Shown here one piece after another: positions 51,774 through 64,000 of a stretch of DNA of 64,000 bases (within the stretch, counting starts at the first letter, position 1; each line of letters begins with the position of its first letter). Below the pieces are notes generated by a model, which saw only the letters and a program-made list of their open reading frames with translations, searched no databases and was not told the DNA's origin. A program made the position numbers and the translations under genes. The stretch covers positions 55,725 through 119,724 of the forward strand of contig NZ_LUJK01000002.1 of the NCBI RefSeq assembly GCF_001601825.1, written 5' to 3'. The DNA is from Limnobacter sp. CACIAM 66H1 (lineage in GTDB: Bacteria > Pseudomonadota > Gammaproteobacteria > Burkholderiales > Burkholderiaceae_B).

Positions 51774-52868
51774 ATGAGCATTCAAGTTAAAAACATTCAC
51801 AAACAGTTCGGCGATTTCACCGCCCTGAACAACGTCAGCCTTGATTTCAACAGCGGCGAACTGGTTGCCCTGCTAGGGCCATCGGGCTGCGGTAAAACCA
51901 CGTTGCTGCGCATCATCGCTGGTCTGGAACAGGCCGACAGCGGCACTGTGATTCTGGATGGAGAAGACACCTCCGACACGCACGTGCGAGACCGAAATGT
52001 AGGCTTTGTGTTTCAGCATTACGCGCTGTTCAAGTACATGACTGTGTTTGACAATGTAGCCTTTGGCATGCGCATGAAGCCTCGCAGTGAAAGGCCCAGC
52101 AAGGCGGAAATCGCAGAAAAAGTGCACAGCCTTCTGAAATTGGTTCAACTGGATTGGCTGGCGGATCGGTTTCCTTCACAACTCAGCGGCGGGCAACGTC
52201 AGCGAATTGCATTGGCCCGCGCATTGGCCGTTGAGCCCAAGGTACTGCTGCTGGATGAACCGTTTGGCGCCCTTGATGCCAAGGTACGGAAAGAGTTGCG
52301 TCGCTGGTTGCGCCGCCTGCACGATGAATTGCACATCACCTCAATTTTTGTCACGCACGACCAGGAAGAAGCGTTGGAAGTGGCTGACCGGGTTGTATTG
52401 ATGAACCAAGGCAATGTGGAGCAAATCGGTACTCCAGAAGAGGTTTATCAACACCCGGCCACGCCCTTTGTGTACGGTTTTTTGGGCTCGGTCAATCTGT
52501 TCAAGGCACGTCACTTGGGCGATGGTATTCAGGTGGGCGAGTCGAACCTGGCACATTCCGGTACAGTGTTGAACAGATCTGGCGAAGCCGTACAGGGTGC
52601 CGATGTGCTGGCGTTTGCCCGTCCACATGAAATCGACATTCACACTGAGCCTGATTTTTCTCTGGGGGTACCTGCCAAAGTGGTGCGTGTGTTGCGCTTT
52701 GGTTTGAACACTCGGGTTGAACTGGATTCTGTAGATTTGCAACCTGCGCAGCATTTTGATGTAGAAATTAGCGCCGAGCGTGCACGAGAATTGAACTTGC
52801 AGGAAGGCCAATTGGTTAGACTTTCTGCAAAGGCTTTGAAAGTATTTGATGTGGTGGGGGCCGCATGA
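51774..52868 (+). CDS. cysA: Sulfate ABC transporter ATP-binding protein CysA
   Basis: 364 aa. Walker [10 protein letters not shown], signature [15 protein letters not shown], Walker [21 protein letters not shown], switch His [10 protein letters not shown]. The C-terminal TOBE-type region (about 240-360) is regulatory. Its stop overlaps the start of the LysR regulator by 4 bp. Confidence 0.96.
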   Translation: MSIQVKNIHKQFGDFTALNNVSLDFNSGELVALLGPSGCGKTTLLRIIAGLEQADSGTVILDGEDTSDTHVRDRNVGFVFQHYALFKYMTVFDNVAFGMRMKPRSERPSKAEIAEKVHSLLKLVQLDWLADRFPSQLSGGQRQRIALARALAVEPKVLLLDEPFGALDAKVRKELRRWLRRLHDELHITSIFVTHDQEEALEVADRVVLMNQGNVEQIGTPEEVYQHPATPFVYGFLGSVNLFKARHLGDGIQVGESNLAHSGTVLNRSGEAVQGADVLAFARPHEIDIHTEPDFSLGVPAKVVRVLRFGLNTRVELDSVDLQPAQHFDVEISAERARELNLQEGQLVRLSAKALKVFDVVGAA

Positions 52869-53794
52869 ATTTCCAGCAGTTGCGCATTATTCGCGAAACG
52901 GTTCGTCAGGGTTACAACCTGACTGAAGTGGCCAACAGTTTGTACACCTCGCAGCCTGGCGTCTCGAAACACATTCGTGACCTCGAAGAAGAGCTGGGTG
53001 TGGAATTGTTCATTCGCAAAGGCAAACGCCTGATGGGTTTGACAGACCCGGGAAAGGAGTTGCTGGTGCTGGTTGAACGCATGTTGCTGGATGCGAAAAA
53101 CATCAAGAACCTGGCTGAGCAATACAGCAGTCGCGACGTGGGTCAGCTGACCGTGGTCACCACGCACACGCAGGCCCGCTATTCATTGCCCACGGTGGTC
53201 AATGAGTTCAAAAAGGTTTTCCCGAAAGTGCACTTGCGCATGCATCAGGGCAGCCCCAAGGAAATTACCCAGATGTTGCTGGACGGGCAGGCCGACATTG
53301 GCATAGCAACGGAAGTGCTGGGCAATGTGGATGACCTTGTTTCGTTTCCTTATTACCAGTGGAAACACCAGGTGGTGGTGCAGCAAGGCCATCCCCTGTT
53401 GAAACTGCCCAAGCCCACTTTGCAGGATGTGGCTGAATATCCGATTGTGACCTATCAAGAGGGTTTCACCGGACGAATCAAGATTGACGAAACCTTTCGC
53501 AAGCTGGGTTTAACGCTGGATGTCGCTATTTCAGCACTGGATGCGGATGTGATCAAAACCTATGTGGAACTGGGCTTGGGGGTTGGCATTATTGCCAGCA
53601 TGGCCTACAACCCGGTGAAAGACACCGGCCTGGCGGTGCTTGATGTTGAATCGGATTTGCCGATGAACACCACCAGCATTGCCATTCGCAAAGGACACTA
53701 CCTGCGGTCGTTTGCGTACAAGTTTATTGAGCTCTGTAATGGGGATTTGACAGAGGCCAGGTTGCTGGCGGCGTTGAATGACTCGGTGAGTTGA
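52865..53794 (+). CDS. cysB: CysB-like LysR-family regulator
   Basis: 309 aa. Winged helix-turn-helix at 1-65 ([45 protein letters not shown]), then an effector domain with [41 protein letters not shown] and [11 protein letters not shown], typical of CysB/Cbl, which sense acetylserine or sulfate state. It is co-transcribed with cysTWA, so it may act back on its own operon. The dispersed repeat copy C begins about 30 bp after the stop. Confidence 0.92.
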   Translation: MNFQQLRIIRETVRQGYNLTEVANSLYTSQPGVSKHIRDLEEELGVELFIRKGKRLMGLTDPGKELLVLVERMLLDAKNIKNLAEQYSSRDVGQLTVVTTHTQARYSLPTVVNEFKKVFPKVHLRMHQGSPKEITQMLLDGQADIGIATEVLGNVDDLVSFPYYQWKHQVVVQQGHPLLKLPKPTLQDVAEYPIVTYQEGFTGRIKIDETFRKLGLTLDVAISALDADVIKTYVELGLGVGIIASMAYNPVKDTGLAVLDVESDLPMNTTSIAIRKGHYLRSFAYKFIELCNGDLTEARLLAALNDSVS

Positions 53795-53821
53795 GCGCAC
53801 GCGATCCGGATTCTCATTCGT

Positions 53822-54320
53822 TCGCCCACTCGGCGTGGGTTGCTTGTGTCGCACTTGCTGGCGAATTAAGAGCTGAACTTGAAGGGTCACCGCTGCCCGA
53901 AAACTTGGCATTTCGGCTTGTCGGCTTGATCCTGCACTAAGCCAAGCCCTCCAAAAGTAACGGTCGGGTCTTGGCTTTCGCGCCAGGGCGCGATCGTTAG
54001 TCTCTGCGCGCCAAGCCGGCAAGTTTTCTGACTGGTCATCGTGCGACCCATCGCAAGTTCAGCCCCCAGCTCTCCCGTGCAGTGCTTCTCCACCTCCGAG
54101 CGACTCACGGCTGGTTTCATCGCCCAATCGGCGGCGGTGTTTCGATCGTCTCGCCTTCAAGAAAACCTGCCCGTTTGAATTCACCCGCCACGGTCGGCCG
54201 TGGGCCGGCACCGAGACTCGGCCCGCCTTTTTGCCGAGCGAGGTGAGTCAGGGTGAATGTCAAAAAGGGAAATACAGGTTTTCTGGCGAGAGATCGGAAC
54301 CCAAGCCGATCGGGCAATGA
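53822..54320 (+). repeat. Dispersed composite repeat, copy C (rearranged)
   Basis: The 537-bp gap between cysB and the flavin reductase has no gene. It shares with copies A and B the leader unit (53829), the block CTTCTCCACCTCCGA to AAGAAAACCTGCCC (54084-54172) and the GAGAGATCGGAACCCAAGCC unit (54289). The middle 53930-54060 differs. The 90-bp inverted-end module (54174-54264) is here in the opposite direction, with arms TTTGAATTCACCC / GGGTGAATGTCAAA. Confidence 0.82.
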
Positions 54321-54331
54321 ATACTCTCCGA

Positions 54332-54856
54332 TCAGTTCCGGAAGTACTTCCTCGACCGATACACCAACGCTTCACCTTCCCGGAAGTCGCAGCGCAACAC
54401 CTCGCCCACCATGATGAAATGATCTCCCTCATCGTAGCGGCTGCGCACTTTGCATTCGAAATGTGCCAAGGCATTCGGAATCAACGGTGCACCACCCAAA
54501 CCCTCAATCACTTCAACGCCCGCAAAACGGTCACCCTTGAAAGTAGAGAAGTGATGCGACAGCGCTTCCTGATCGGCCGACAACACACTGACCCCATAGT
54601 GCGTGGCCGCGGCAAATGCATCATGGCTGCTGGCCTTTTTCGACAAGCTCCACAACACCAAAGGCGGATGTAGTGAGACAGAGTTAAACGAATTGGCCGT
54701 CACCCCCACGTATTTGCCTTCAGCATTTTTGGTGGTGATGATGGTGATGCCGGTGGCAAACTGGGCCAGCGCTTGCCGAAACAGGTGCGCGTCCAGCTCG
54801 GCGTCGCCATCGCGTTTCTCGGCGCGAATGAATTCGGGTTTGGCAGGTTGTTGCAT
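54332..54856 (-). CDS. Flavin reductase-family protein
   Basis: 174 aa, split-barrel FMN-binding flavin reductase (HpaC/FRP-like): FRQALAQFATGITIITTKN, VGVTANSFNSVSLHPPLVLWSLSKKASSH, HFSTFKGDRF, GDHFIMVGEVLRCD. It supplies reduced FMN to a monooxygenase, or is itself an oxidoreductase. No partner monooxygenase is adjacent. It is divergent from tgt. Confidence 0.9.
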   Translation of the reverse strand: MQQPAKPEFIRAEKRDGDAELDAHLFRQALAQFATGITIITTKNAEGKYVGVTANSFNSVSLHPPLVLWSLSKKASSHDAFAAATHYGVSVLSADQEALSHHFSTFKGDRFAGVEVIEGLGGAPLIPNALAHFECKVRSRYDEGDHFIMVGEVLRCDFREGEALVYRSRKYFRN

Positions 54857-54966
54857 GGGGTACTTCTAATTTTGTGAATGGCTCCATTGTGCCAAACAAG
54901 CGCTTGAATTGCTGGAATGGCGACTCAAAACGTGGTTTTCAGGCCCATGTGCTTGAAATGATTTAA

Positions 54967-57654
<2,688 letters not shown>

Positions 57655-57658
<4 letters not shown>

Positions 57659-60474
57659 GCGCTTTTACCGCCGAGGTGCTTTTCAAGGCCGCCTGTGAGT
57701 TCTTCAATCAGGCGGTTAACAGCAATGGCCAGATCACGTTGTTGTTCAGCCGAGCTGGTAATTTGCTTCACGCTCTCGCCCGTTTCCGTCACACTGCTCA
57801 AGATTCCTTCAAAGCTTTGGGCAGCGTTTTGGCTCACCTCGACCCCTTCTTCGACCTGCGCAACCGATTCTTCAATCAGTGTCGCAATTTCGCGAGCTGC
57901 GCTTGAGCTGCTCTCGGCCAGCTTGCGCACTTCGGCCGCCACCACTGAAAACCCAACGCCGTGTTGCCCGGCGCGTGCGGCTTCGATTGCCGCATTGAAT
58001 GCCAGCAAGTTGGTCTGGTTGGCAATGTCGCCGATGACTCGCACAATTTCCGACACTTTGCTCGAGCTGTTCTGGATGGCATGAATTGCAGCGATGGATC
58101 GCTTTAAATCCCTGCTTCCCTGATGGGCAGCTTCCAGTCCTTTCTCGGCCAATTGCGTTGCAGTGGCTGAGTTGCCCGAAATGTCGGTGATACTCTCGAC
58201 CAGCTTGGACACACGTTCCCGCATTTCGCCCGACTTTTTGTTGATCCCCTGTTCCAGCATCACCTCTTTGGTCACGTCGTAGGCGTACTTCACCACTTTG
58301 ACCACATTGCCGTTCAAGTCCAGAATCGGGTTGTACGTGGCCTGAATCCACACATCGCGGTTGAATTTGCCCACGCGGTGAAAGCGGCCACTCACAAATT
58401 TTCCTTCGTTCAACTTGAGCCAGAAGTCCCGATACTCCTCGCTTTGCGTGTATTCGAGTGTGCAGAAAATACTGTGATGCTGACCCTGAATTTCACGCGA
58501 GGTGTAACCCATGGCATTGAGGAAGTTCCGGTTGGCTGTTAACACATGGCCGTCGAGATCGAATTCAATCACGGCCTGCCCCAGGTTAATGGCTTCGACC
58601 TTGGCTTCAAACTCCGAATTTTTCAGCTTGCTTTGGGTCACGTCGCTGGCAAACTTCACGACCTTGACCAGGTTGCCGCGTGGATCGTAAATTGGGTTGT
58701 AGGTGGCTTGAATCCACACTTCCCGCCCACCTTTGGCCACCCGCTTGTATTCACCTGACTCGAACTGCCCGCGGCCCAGGCTTTCCCAAAATGCCTGGTA
58801 TTGAGGGGTGGCAGCATAGGCGGGATCCACAAACATGCGGTGGTGGCGACCTAAAATTTCCTCTGCGGAATATTCCATCAGTTTCAGAAAGTTGTTGTTG
58901 GCCGCAAGTACTTTGCCTTGCATGTCAAATTCAATCACCGCTTGAGAGCGATCAATCGCCCCCAGTTTGCCTTCGGCGTCCAGCCGCGACAGCTTCGATT
59001 CTGTAATGTCCTGCAGCATCAACACCACTTTGATCAATTTCCCGTCAAGGCCAATGACAGGGCTGCGCGTACCTGAAAGCCAGACCTCCTTTCCGCCCAC
59101 ACCCTTGTAACGAAACTCACCCGCAAGGTTTTTGCCTTCGCGCAATTCATTCCAGATTTTGAAGTGATTGCTGTCATTGCGTTCTTCATCGAACATCAAA
59201 AAGCTTTCTGATTTGTCCGACAGGTCGGTTTGGCTGTAACCCAGCGATTTTTGCATAAGTTCATTGCTGTTCAGAATTTTCCCTTCCGCATTGAACTCCA
59301 GAATGCAGCTGGTATTGGAGACAGAATCCATTCGCGCCTGGGTTTCAATCCCTTGCAATTTGGATTGGGTGATGTCGCTGCAGAATTTGATAACTTTGAC
59401 CGGGTTGCCTTCGAGGTCAAGAATCGGGTTATAGCTGGCCTGAATCCAGATTCGCTTGCCGTGATTGCCAACACGCAGGTACTCACCTGAATCAAACTCG
59501 CCTTGGCCCAATTTGCGCCAGAATGCGCGGTAAGCACCGCTGCTGGCCTCTTCCTTGTCCACAAACATGCTGTGGTGCTGACCCACAATATCGCTTAACG
59601 AATAGCCTGTCAGGGAGAGGAAATTCTCGTTGGCGTGCAAAATATGGCCGCCCAGGTCAAACTCGATGATGCCCTGCGATCGGTTCATGGCGCTGACCTT
59701 GCCATCGTCTTCAATTGCCTTTAGTTTGGCGGCAGTGATGTCACTCGCAAATTTAACGACTTTCACAGGCTTGCCGTTCACACCCAAGATCGGCGTGTAA
59801 GTCGCCTGCAGCCACACAGGGCGACCGTGCCGGTTCAAGCGCATGAATTCGCCTGATTTAAACTCGCCCGCGGCAAGGTCTTTCCAGAATTGGCTGTATT
59901 CCTCCGATTCCGCATAGTTTTTTTCACAAAACTGGCGGTGGTGTTGGCCCACAATTTCTTGCAGGCGATAGCCCATGGCGTTCAGGAAGTTGTCGTTGGC
60001 CGTCAGAATGCGGCCCGAGGTATCAAATTCAATGACGGCCTGGGTTTTGTCGATCGCAGCCACTTTGCCCTCATCTTCAAGCGACTTGCTTTTCGCCACC
60101 GTGATATTGGCTGCGATTTTGAATACCGACACCAGATTGCCGTGGTCATCTCGCACCGGGTTGTAGCTCGCCTGGATATAAACTTCCCGGCCTTGGGAAT
60201 CGAGTCGCAGAAACTCGCCACTTTGAAATTCGCCTTCGCGCAATTTGCTCCAGAACAGCAGGTATTCGTCCGACTCTGCGGTACTCGCTGTGCAAAAAAG
60301 ACTGTGGTGCTTCCCCAGCACATCCGCTTCCGAGTAGCCGAACAAATTCAGGAAATTCTGATTGGCATACATCACATTCCCGTTCAGATCGAATTCGATG
60401 CAGGCCTGGCTTTGGGCCAGCGCATTGAACAGGTGAATTCTGTGGGGGTTAGGCTGCTCGGTATTGGATGTCAT
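57655..60474 (-). CDS. Soluble chemoreceptor with six tandem PAS domains
   Basis: 939 aa, no TM helix. Six PAS domains start at an exact period of 122 residues (the (V/I)(I/L)EF(D/N) motif at about 25, 147, 269, 391, 513 and 635). Five of six keep a GYS..(I/L)..HH..F block, and each ends in a (S/A)D(I/V)T-like motif. The fourth (391-500) is the most diverged. The C-terminal signalling domain (745-939) has the MCP tip EIVRVIGDIANQTNLLAFNAAIEAARAG...VAAEVRKLAESS. BdlA of Pseudomonas (PAS-PAS-MCP) is the closest plan I know. It is coupled to a triple-CheW gene. Confidence 0.92.
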
Positions 60475-60778
60475 GGGTCGCCTTGCTGGTCAAAATGAGT
60501 TGCCTCGATTGGGGTAAATACCATTGTGTAGGCCATTTCCCGGCTTAATCACTGGATAAAACAGGTAATCACCGGTCAATTGCAGTTTTTCGGGAATTGT
60601 GAATCGCACAAAAGGGGAGGGGGTAATGCAGGGGGGAGGTTTAATGATCTATCTGAGAGGCTTTCAGTTTGGCGTAAGTTTTCGATTTGATACTCGTTCG
60701 CAAGCCTAGGCTAGGGAGGGATGTGACCTCGTATTCCTTGCCTGCGGTTAACAACAACCTTAAAAAAGGAGACAAGCG
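60475..60778. other. Intergenic promoter region, divergent
   Basis: 304 bp between the chemoreceptor (leftward) and the DUF4212 gene (rightward). It holds a perfect inverted repeat TTGTG-N5-CACAA at 60597-60611, purine-rich tracts (60612-60640), and AAGGAG at 60764-60770 as the DUF4212 ribosome site. No gene is seen. Confidence 0.5.
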
Positions 60779-61039
60779 ATGAGCAACCCAAAGGGCGGTG
60801 ATGCCTACTGGAAAGCGACACTCGGCCTGTTGACCAAGATCATGATCGTGTGGTTTTTGGTTTCTTACGGTGCCGGCATTCTGTTTGTTGAGCAACTCAA
60901 TCAATTCAGCATCGGTGGCTATCCACTGGGCTTCTGGTTTGCCCAACAAGGTTCTATTTACATGTTCATTATCCTTATTTTCTACTACGCGAAGAAAATG
61001 GGCGAGATTGACCGCGAACACGACGTCCACGAAAACTAA
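60779..61039 (+). CDS. DUF4212 small symporter subunit
   Basis: 86 aa with two TM helices (LLTKIMIVWFLVSYGAGILF and GFWFAQQGSIYMFIILIFYYAKKM) and a charged tail. This family is regularly placed before sodium:solute symporters of the VC_2705/acetate type and is thought to be their small partner. The symporter ATG follows 11 bp downstream. Confidence 0.93.
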   Translation: MSNPKGGDAYWKATLGLLTKIMIVWFLVSYGAGILFVEQLNQFSIGGYPLGFWFAQQGSIYMFIILIFYYAKKMGEIDREHDVHEN

Positions 61040-61050
61040 GGAGATTGCTA

Positions 61051-62856
61051 ATGGATTTGCAAACAATCACCTACGTGATCGTGGGTTTGAGTTTTGCGCT
61101 GTACCTCGGTATTGCGTTTTGGGCTCGTGCTGGCAGCACGGGTGAATTTTATGTGGCTGGCGGTGGCGTTCACCCCGTAGCCAACGGCATGGCGACAGCG
61201 GCAGACTGGATGTCAGCCGCTTCGTTCATTTCAATGGCGGGTCTGATCGCCAACATGGGTTACGGTGGTTCCGTATTCCTGATGGGCTGGACCGGTGGTT
61301 ATGTGTTGCTGGCGATGTTGCTGGCCCCGTACCTGCGCAAATTTGGCAAGTTCACGGTGCCTCAGTTCATTGGTGACCGTTACTACTCCAACACAGCGCG
61401 CACAGTGGCCGTAATCTGTTTGCTGGTGGCTTCCATTACTTATGTAATCGGGCAGATGACCGGTGTGGGTGTAGCGTTCTCCCGATTCCTGGGTGTGTCC
61501 GCTGAAGTGGGTATTTATGTGGGTATGGGTATTGTGTTCATGTACGCTGTGTTTGGCGGCATGAAGGGCATTACCTACACGCAAATTGCACAGTACATCG
61601 TGTTGATTTTCGCTTACACCATTCCAGCAATCTTCATTTCCTTGAACTTGACGGGCAATCCTTTGCCGCAGTTGGGCTTGGGTTCTGACATGTTGGCCAA
61701 TGGTCAACCCATGTTGGCGACCTTGGACAAGGTGGTGACCGACCTCGGGTTTAGTCAGTACACGACCACACCAGCCGGTGGCAGTTATCTGAACACTTTC
61801 TTCTACACCGTGAGCTTGATGATTGGTACCGCGGGCCTGCCCCACGTGATCATTCGCTTCTTCACTGTACCTACAGTGGCCGATGCGCGTTCATCTGCCG
61901 GTTGGGCACTGGTGTTCATTGCGATTCTGTACACCACAGCACCTGCTGTTGGCGCGATGGCCCGTTACAACCTGCATGCTACTGTGAACTCCAATGTTGC
62001 AACAGGTGGTGATTTGTTCGCACCCGAAGCCGCACTTGAAAACGACAAGAAGCCGGCCTGGATGGGTCGTTGGGAAACCACGGGCTTGTTGAAGTTTGAA
62101 GACAAGAACGGTGACGGTCGTATTCAGTACTACAACGACAAGTCCAAAGACGAAGCATTCCTGGCCAAGGCAGAGGCTGCTGGCTGGAAAGGCAGTGAAA
62201 TGACGGTGAACGCTGACATTATGGTGTTGGCCAACCCTGAAATTGCGCTGTTGCCCAACTGGGTGATCGCCTTGGTGGCCGCCGGTGGTTTGGCTGCTGC
62301 GTTGTCGACTGCTGCTGGTCTGCTGCTGGCGATTTCTTCTGCGGTGTCGCATGACTTGATCAAGGGCGTGTTCAATCCCAATATTTCTGAAAAGAGCGAA
62401 TTGCTGGCCGGTAAGATTTCAATGGCCTTCGCGATTGTTCTGGCCGGTTATCTGGGCTTGAACCCTCCAGGTTTTGCGGCGGGTACTGTGGCTTTGGCCT
62501 TCGGTATCGCGGCCTCATCGCTGTTCCCTGTGATCATGATGGGTATTTTCTCCAAAACCATGAACTCCACAGGCGCGATCGTGGGTATGTTGAGTGGCTT
62601 GGCGGTAACCCTGTTCTACGTGTTCGCACACAAGGGTATTTTGTTCATCAATGGGACTGAGTACCTGGACTTGGTGGGCGGTGCCAACGGCTTCTTCGGC
62701 ATCACGCCTGAAGCCTTCGGTACGGTCGGCGCGATTGTCAACTTTGTTGTGGCCTACCTGGTCAGCAAAGTGACAGCACCACCCCCAGAGCACATTCAGC
62801 ACTTGGTTGAAGATGTACGTACCCCACGTGGTGCAGGCATGGCAACTGGTCACTGA
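61051..62856 (+). CDS. Sodium:solute symporter, acetate/VC_2705 type
   Basis: 601 aa from ATG 61051 behind AAGGAG (two upstream codons in frame are dropped). About 13 TM helices of the SSS fold: ADWMSAASFISMAGLIANMGYGG, QFIGDRYYS, FGGMKGITYTQIAQYIVL, GGLAAALSTAAGLLLAISSAVSHDL. Relatives import acetate or other short carboxylates with Na+. A soluble loop at about 320-385 holds an EF-hand-like DKNGDGRIQYYN (Asp351, Asn353, Asp355, Ile358). It ends at a strong terminator. Confidence 0.93.
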   Translation: MDLQTITYVIVGLSFALYLGIAFWARAGSTGEFYVAGGGVHPVANGMATAADWMSAASFISMAGLIANMGYGGSVFLMGWTGGYVLLAMLLAPYLRKFGKFTVPQFIGDRYYSNTARTVAVICLLVASITYVIGQMTGVGVAFSRFLGVSAEVGIYVGMGIVFMYAVFGGMKGITYTQIAQYIVLIFAYTIPAIFISLNLTGNPLPQLGLGSDMLANGQPMLATLDKVVTDLGFSQYTTTPAGGSYLNTFFYTVSLMIGTAGLPHVIIRFFTVPTVADARSSAGWALVFIAILYTTAPAVGAMARYNLHATVNSNVATGGDLFAPEAALENDKKPAWMGRWETTGLLKFEDKNGDGRIQYYNDKSKDEAFLAKAEAAGWKGSEMTVNADIMVLANPEIALLPNWVIALVAAGGLAAALSTAAGLLLAISSAVSHDLIKGVFNPNISEKSELLAGKISMAFAIVLAGYLGLNPPGFAAGTVALAFGIAASSLFPVIMMGIFSKTMNSTGAIVGMLSGLAVTLFYVFAHKGILFINGTEYLDLVGGANGFFGITPEAFGTVGAIVNFVVAYLVSKVTAPPPEHIQHLVEDVRTPRGAGMATGH

Positions 62857-62910
62857 TTGACTGTTCAACAATAACCACTGCCTTCATCGAAAGGCAGGGC
62901 TTAAGAAGCT

Positions 62911-62945
62911 TAAAAGCCCGGTGAGAAATCACCGGGCTTTTTGTT
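62911..62945 (+). terminator. Terminator after the symporter operon
   Basis: AAAAGCCCGGTGA-GAAA-TCACCGGGCTTTTTGTTTTT: a 12-bp stem with a T-rich tail, 55 bp past the symporter stop. Confidence 0.92.
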
Positions 62946-62974
62946 TTTCTAGAGTAAAACTGTTACTTCCACAT

Positions 62975-63457
62975 TCAAAAAAATGCTCCAATGCTTCGGA
63001 ATTGGGCGTGTACCCATGGATGACTGGCCAGGGCAGCCACCAGCAAACCCACCAACAGTACTATCCCGAAAGGCCTGAGGGGGCTGTTTTTCATGGGTGT
63101 CGAGGACAACTTGTTGTGTGCGTGGACTGGGTTTTTTGGTGTTACCTGCGAGTGCTTTTCCGAGGTGGGGTTGCCCTTGGTTTCATCCACAGGCAAGCTG
63201 TTTTTGACCTTGTCCGGAACAACTTTGCCTAAAAACCACATCGCGGCGCTGATCACAACCAGGTCATCGGTGATGCCAAACAGCACGAGGAAGTCGGGGA
63301 TCAGGTCGATGGGGCTAAACAGATAGACCACCACGGCCAGCATGAAGCCTTTGATCCATTTCGGTGTGTCGGCATGCCGAAAAGCGTGCCACAGCATGCG
63401 GCCATGAGTTTTCAGGGCTTTAAGTTTTGTAAGAATCGGAAAAAAACGTGTGATCAT
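62975..63457 (-). CDS. DUF1232 (YkvA-like) membrane protein
   Basis: 160 aa from ATG 63457 (MITRFFPILTKLKALKTH); the frame opens at 63499 but would overlap the divergent gene. DUF1232 core: WIKGFMLAVVVYLFSPIDLIPDFLVLFGITDDLVVISAAMWFLGKVVP. A 45-residue polar linker leads to a C-terminal TM helix (FGIVLLVGLLVAALAS). Function unknown. Confidence 0.86.
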   Translation of the reverse strand: MITRFFPILTKLKALKTHGRMLWHAFRHADTPKWIKGFMLAVVVYLFSPIDLIPDFLVLFGITDDLVVISAAMWFLGKVVPDKVKNSLPVDETKGNPTSEKHSQVTPKNPVHAHNKLSSTPMKNSPLRPFGIVLLVGLLVAALASHPWVHAQFRSIGAFF

Positions 63458-63490
63458 GCGCAGTACCCAACAACTAAAAGAGGACTCATT

Positions 63491-64000
63491 GTGACCCAAG
63501 CACCCCTGATGATCCAGCGTTCATGCCGAATCCCCGTGCCTCTGGCCGATTGCTTTGCCTTGTACACCCGTTTAAAACCGGATGAGTATATCCACAGCGA
63601 CGCACTGATCGCGCCGATTACCCGTATAGAAATGATTCAGGGCAAATCGTTCAATGAAGTGGGTGATATTCAGCGAATTACTTTCAAAGGTGGCGCTGTA
63701 ATTGATGAAGAAGTGTTGGCCTTTATCCCGAATCGTCAATTTGTTTACAAGGGTACGGGCTTTAGCCAGCCCCTGCTGAATTGGCTTGATCACGCCAAAG
63801 GCTCATTTGAGTTTGAGAAGGATGGCGACGGCACCGTGGTGACCTGGCGCTATCATTTTTTATTTAAAACCCGGCTTGGGCATTGGGCCCAGGCGACTCG
63901 TATTCAAGGCGGTGGTGGTGGATTTGATCTGGAACCGGATGATGACCAAAACCCTGGTCAACCTGACACAATCATCCTAACCTGTCCCCTGTGTGCCTTT
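63491..64000 (+). CDS. SRPBCC-family protein (5' part only)
   Basis: The frame is open from GTG 63491 (AGAGGA site 6 bp before; ATG 63509 is an alternative) to the window edge, 170 residues. The N-terminal stretch has an SRPBCC/polyketide-cyclase-like pattern (IPVPLADCFALYTRLKPDEY, SFNEVGDIQRITFKGGAVIDEEVLAFIPNRQFVYKGTGFSQPL, GTVVTWRYHFLFK). A START-like ligand cavity is expected; the ligand is unknown. The 3' end lies outside the window. Confidence 0.72.
   Translation, partial: MTQAPLMIQRSCRIPVPLADCFALYTRLKPDEYIHSDALIAPITRIEMIQGKSFNEVGDIQRITFKGGAVIDEEVLAFIPNRQFVYKGTGFSQPLLNWLDHAKGSFEFEKDGDGTVVTWRYHFLFKTRLGHWAQATRIQGGGGGFDLEPDDDQNPGQPDTIILTCPLCAF

Overview
The window reads as a chromosomal segment of a betaproteobacterium, most likely order Burkholderiales (my guess is a Limnobacter-like aquatic heterotroph). 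The reasons are gene content and order: an Ala/Lys/Pro-rich histone H1-like protein, an sbp-cysT-cysW-cysA-cysB run, a ybeZ-ybeY pair, a TctDE-type two-component pair, a DUF4212 plus acetate-type symporter pair, and an NADH dehydrogenase-like/SelD fusion. There is no rRNA, prophage, transposase or CRISPR array. One tRNA (Lys, anticodon TTT) is present.

Layout. 1-4.4 kb: a leftward TetR/outer-membrane factor/adaptor/RND efflux operon with a palindromic operator over its promoter. 4.5-10.2 kb: a NarL-type regulator, gdhA, a quinone reductase-like flavoprotein, a histone H1-like gene, and a PAS histidine kinase with its response regulator. 10.3-14.7 kb: a cyanate-use operon (DJ-1/PfpI protein resembling isocyanide hydratase, nitrate/cyanate-type ABC importer, cyanase), followed by an FKBP isomerase. 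15.1-15.8 kb: first copy of a large dispersed repeat.

15.8-25.7 kb looks like a selenium island. A leftward operon holds a frameshifted SenB-type selenosugar synthase, a SelD fused to a flavin oxidoreductase (SenC-like) and a frameshifted TVP38/DedA-type membrane protein. Beyond a divergent methyltransferase comes a second leftward operon with a PhnD/PhnC/PhnE/PhnE-type importer, whose binding protein resembles the putative selenate clade, ending in egtD (hercynine synthesis). These are parts of a selenoneine pathway, but SenA, the enzyme joining selenosugar to hercynine, is not in the window.

25.9-41.4 kb: YHS lipoprotein and ATP-grasp enzyme, DUF547, DUF486, a lone receiver-like protein, a Ca2+/Na+ exchanger, and a rightward block with a GH17-GT2 beta-glucan synthase (3' frameshift) coupled to an LtaS/OpgB-like sulfatase, then a 1-Cys peroxiredoxin. 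A lipoprotein hydrolase and a polytopic membrane protein follow on the other strand. 41.5-47.4 kb: tRNA-Lys, ybeY-phoH, TctDE-like pair, pyrF and an EamA transporter. 47.4-54.3 kb: a sulfate import operon bracketed by two further copies of the dispersed repeat. 54.3-64 kb: flavin reductase, tgt, a triple-CheW protein coupled to a soluble chemoreceptor with six PAS domains at an exact 122-residue period, a DUF4212/acetate-type symporter pair, a DUF1232 protein and a truncated SRPBCC protein.

Three genes (TVP38, senB, glucan synthase) each carry one short frameshift. This may be true decay or sequence error.
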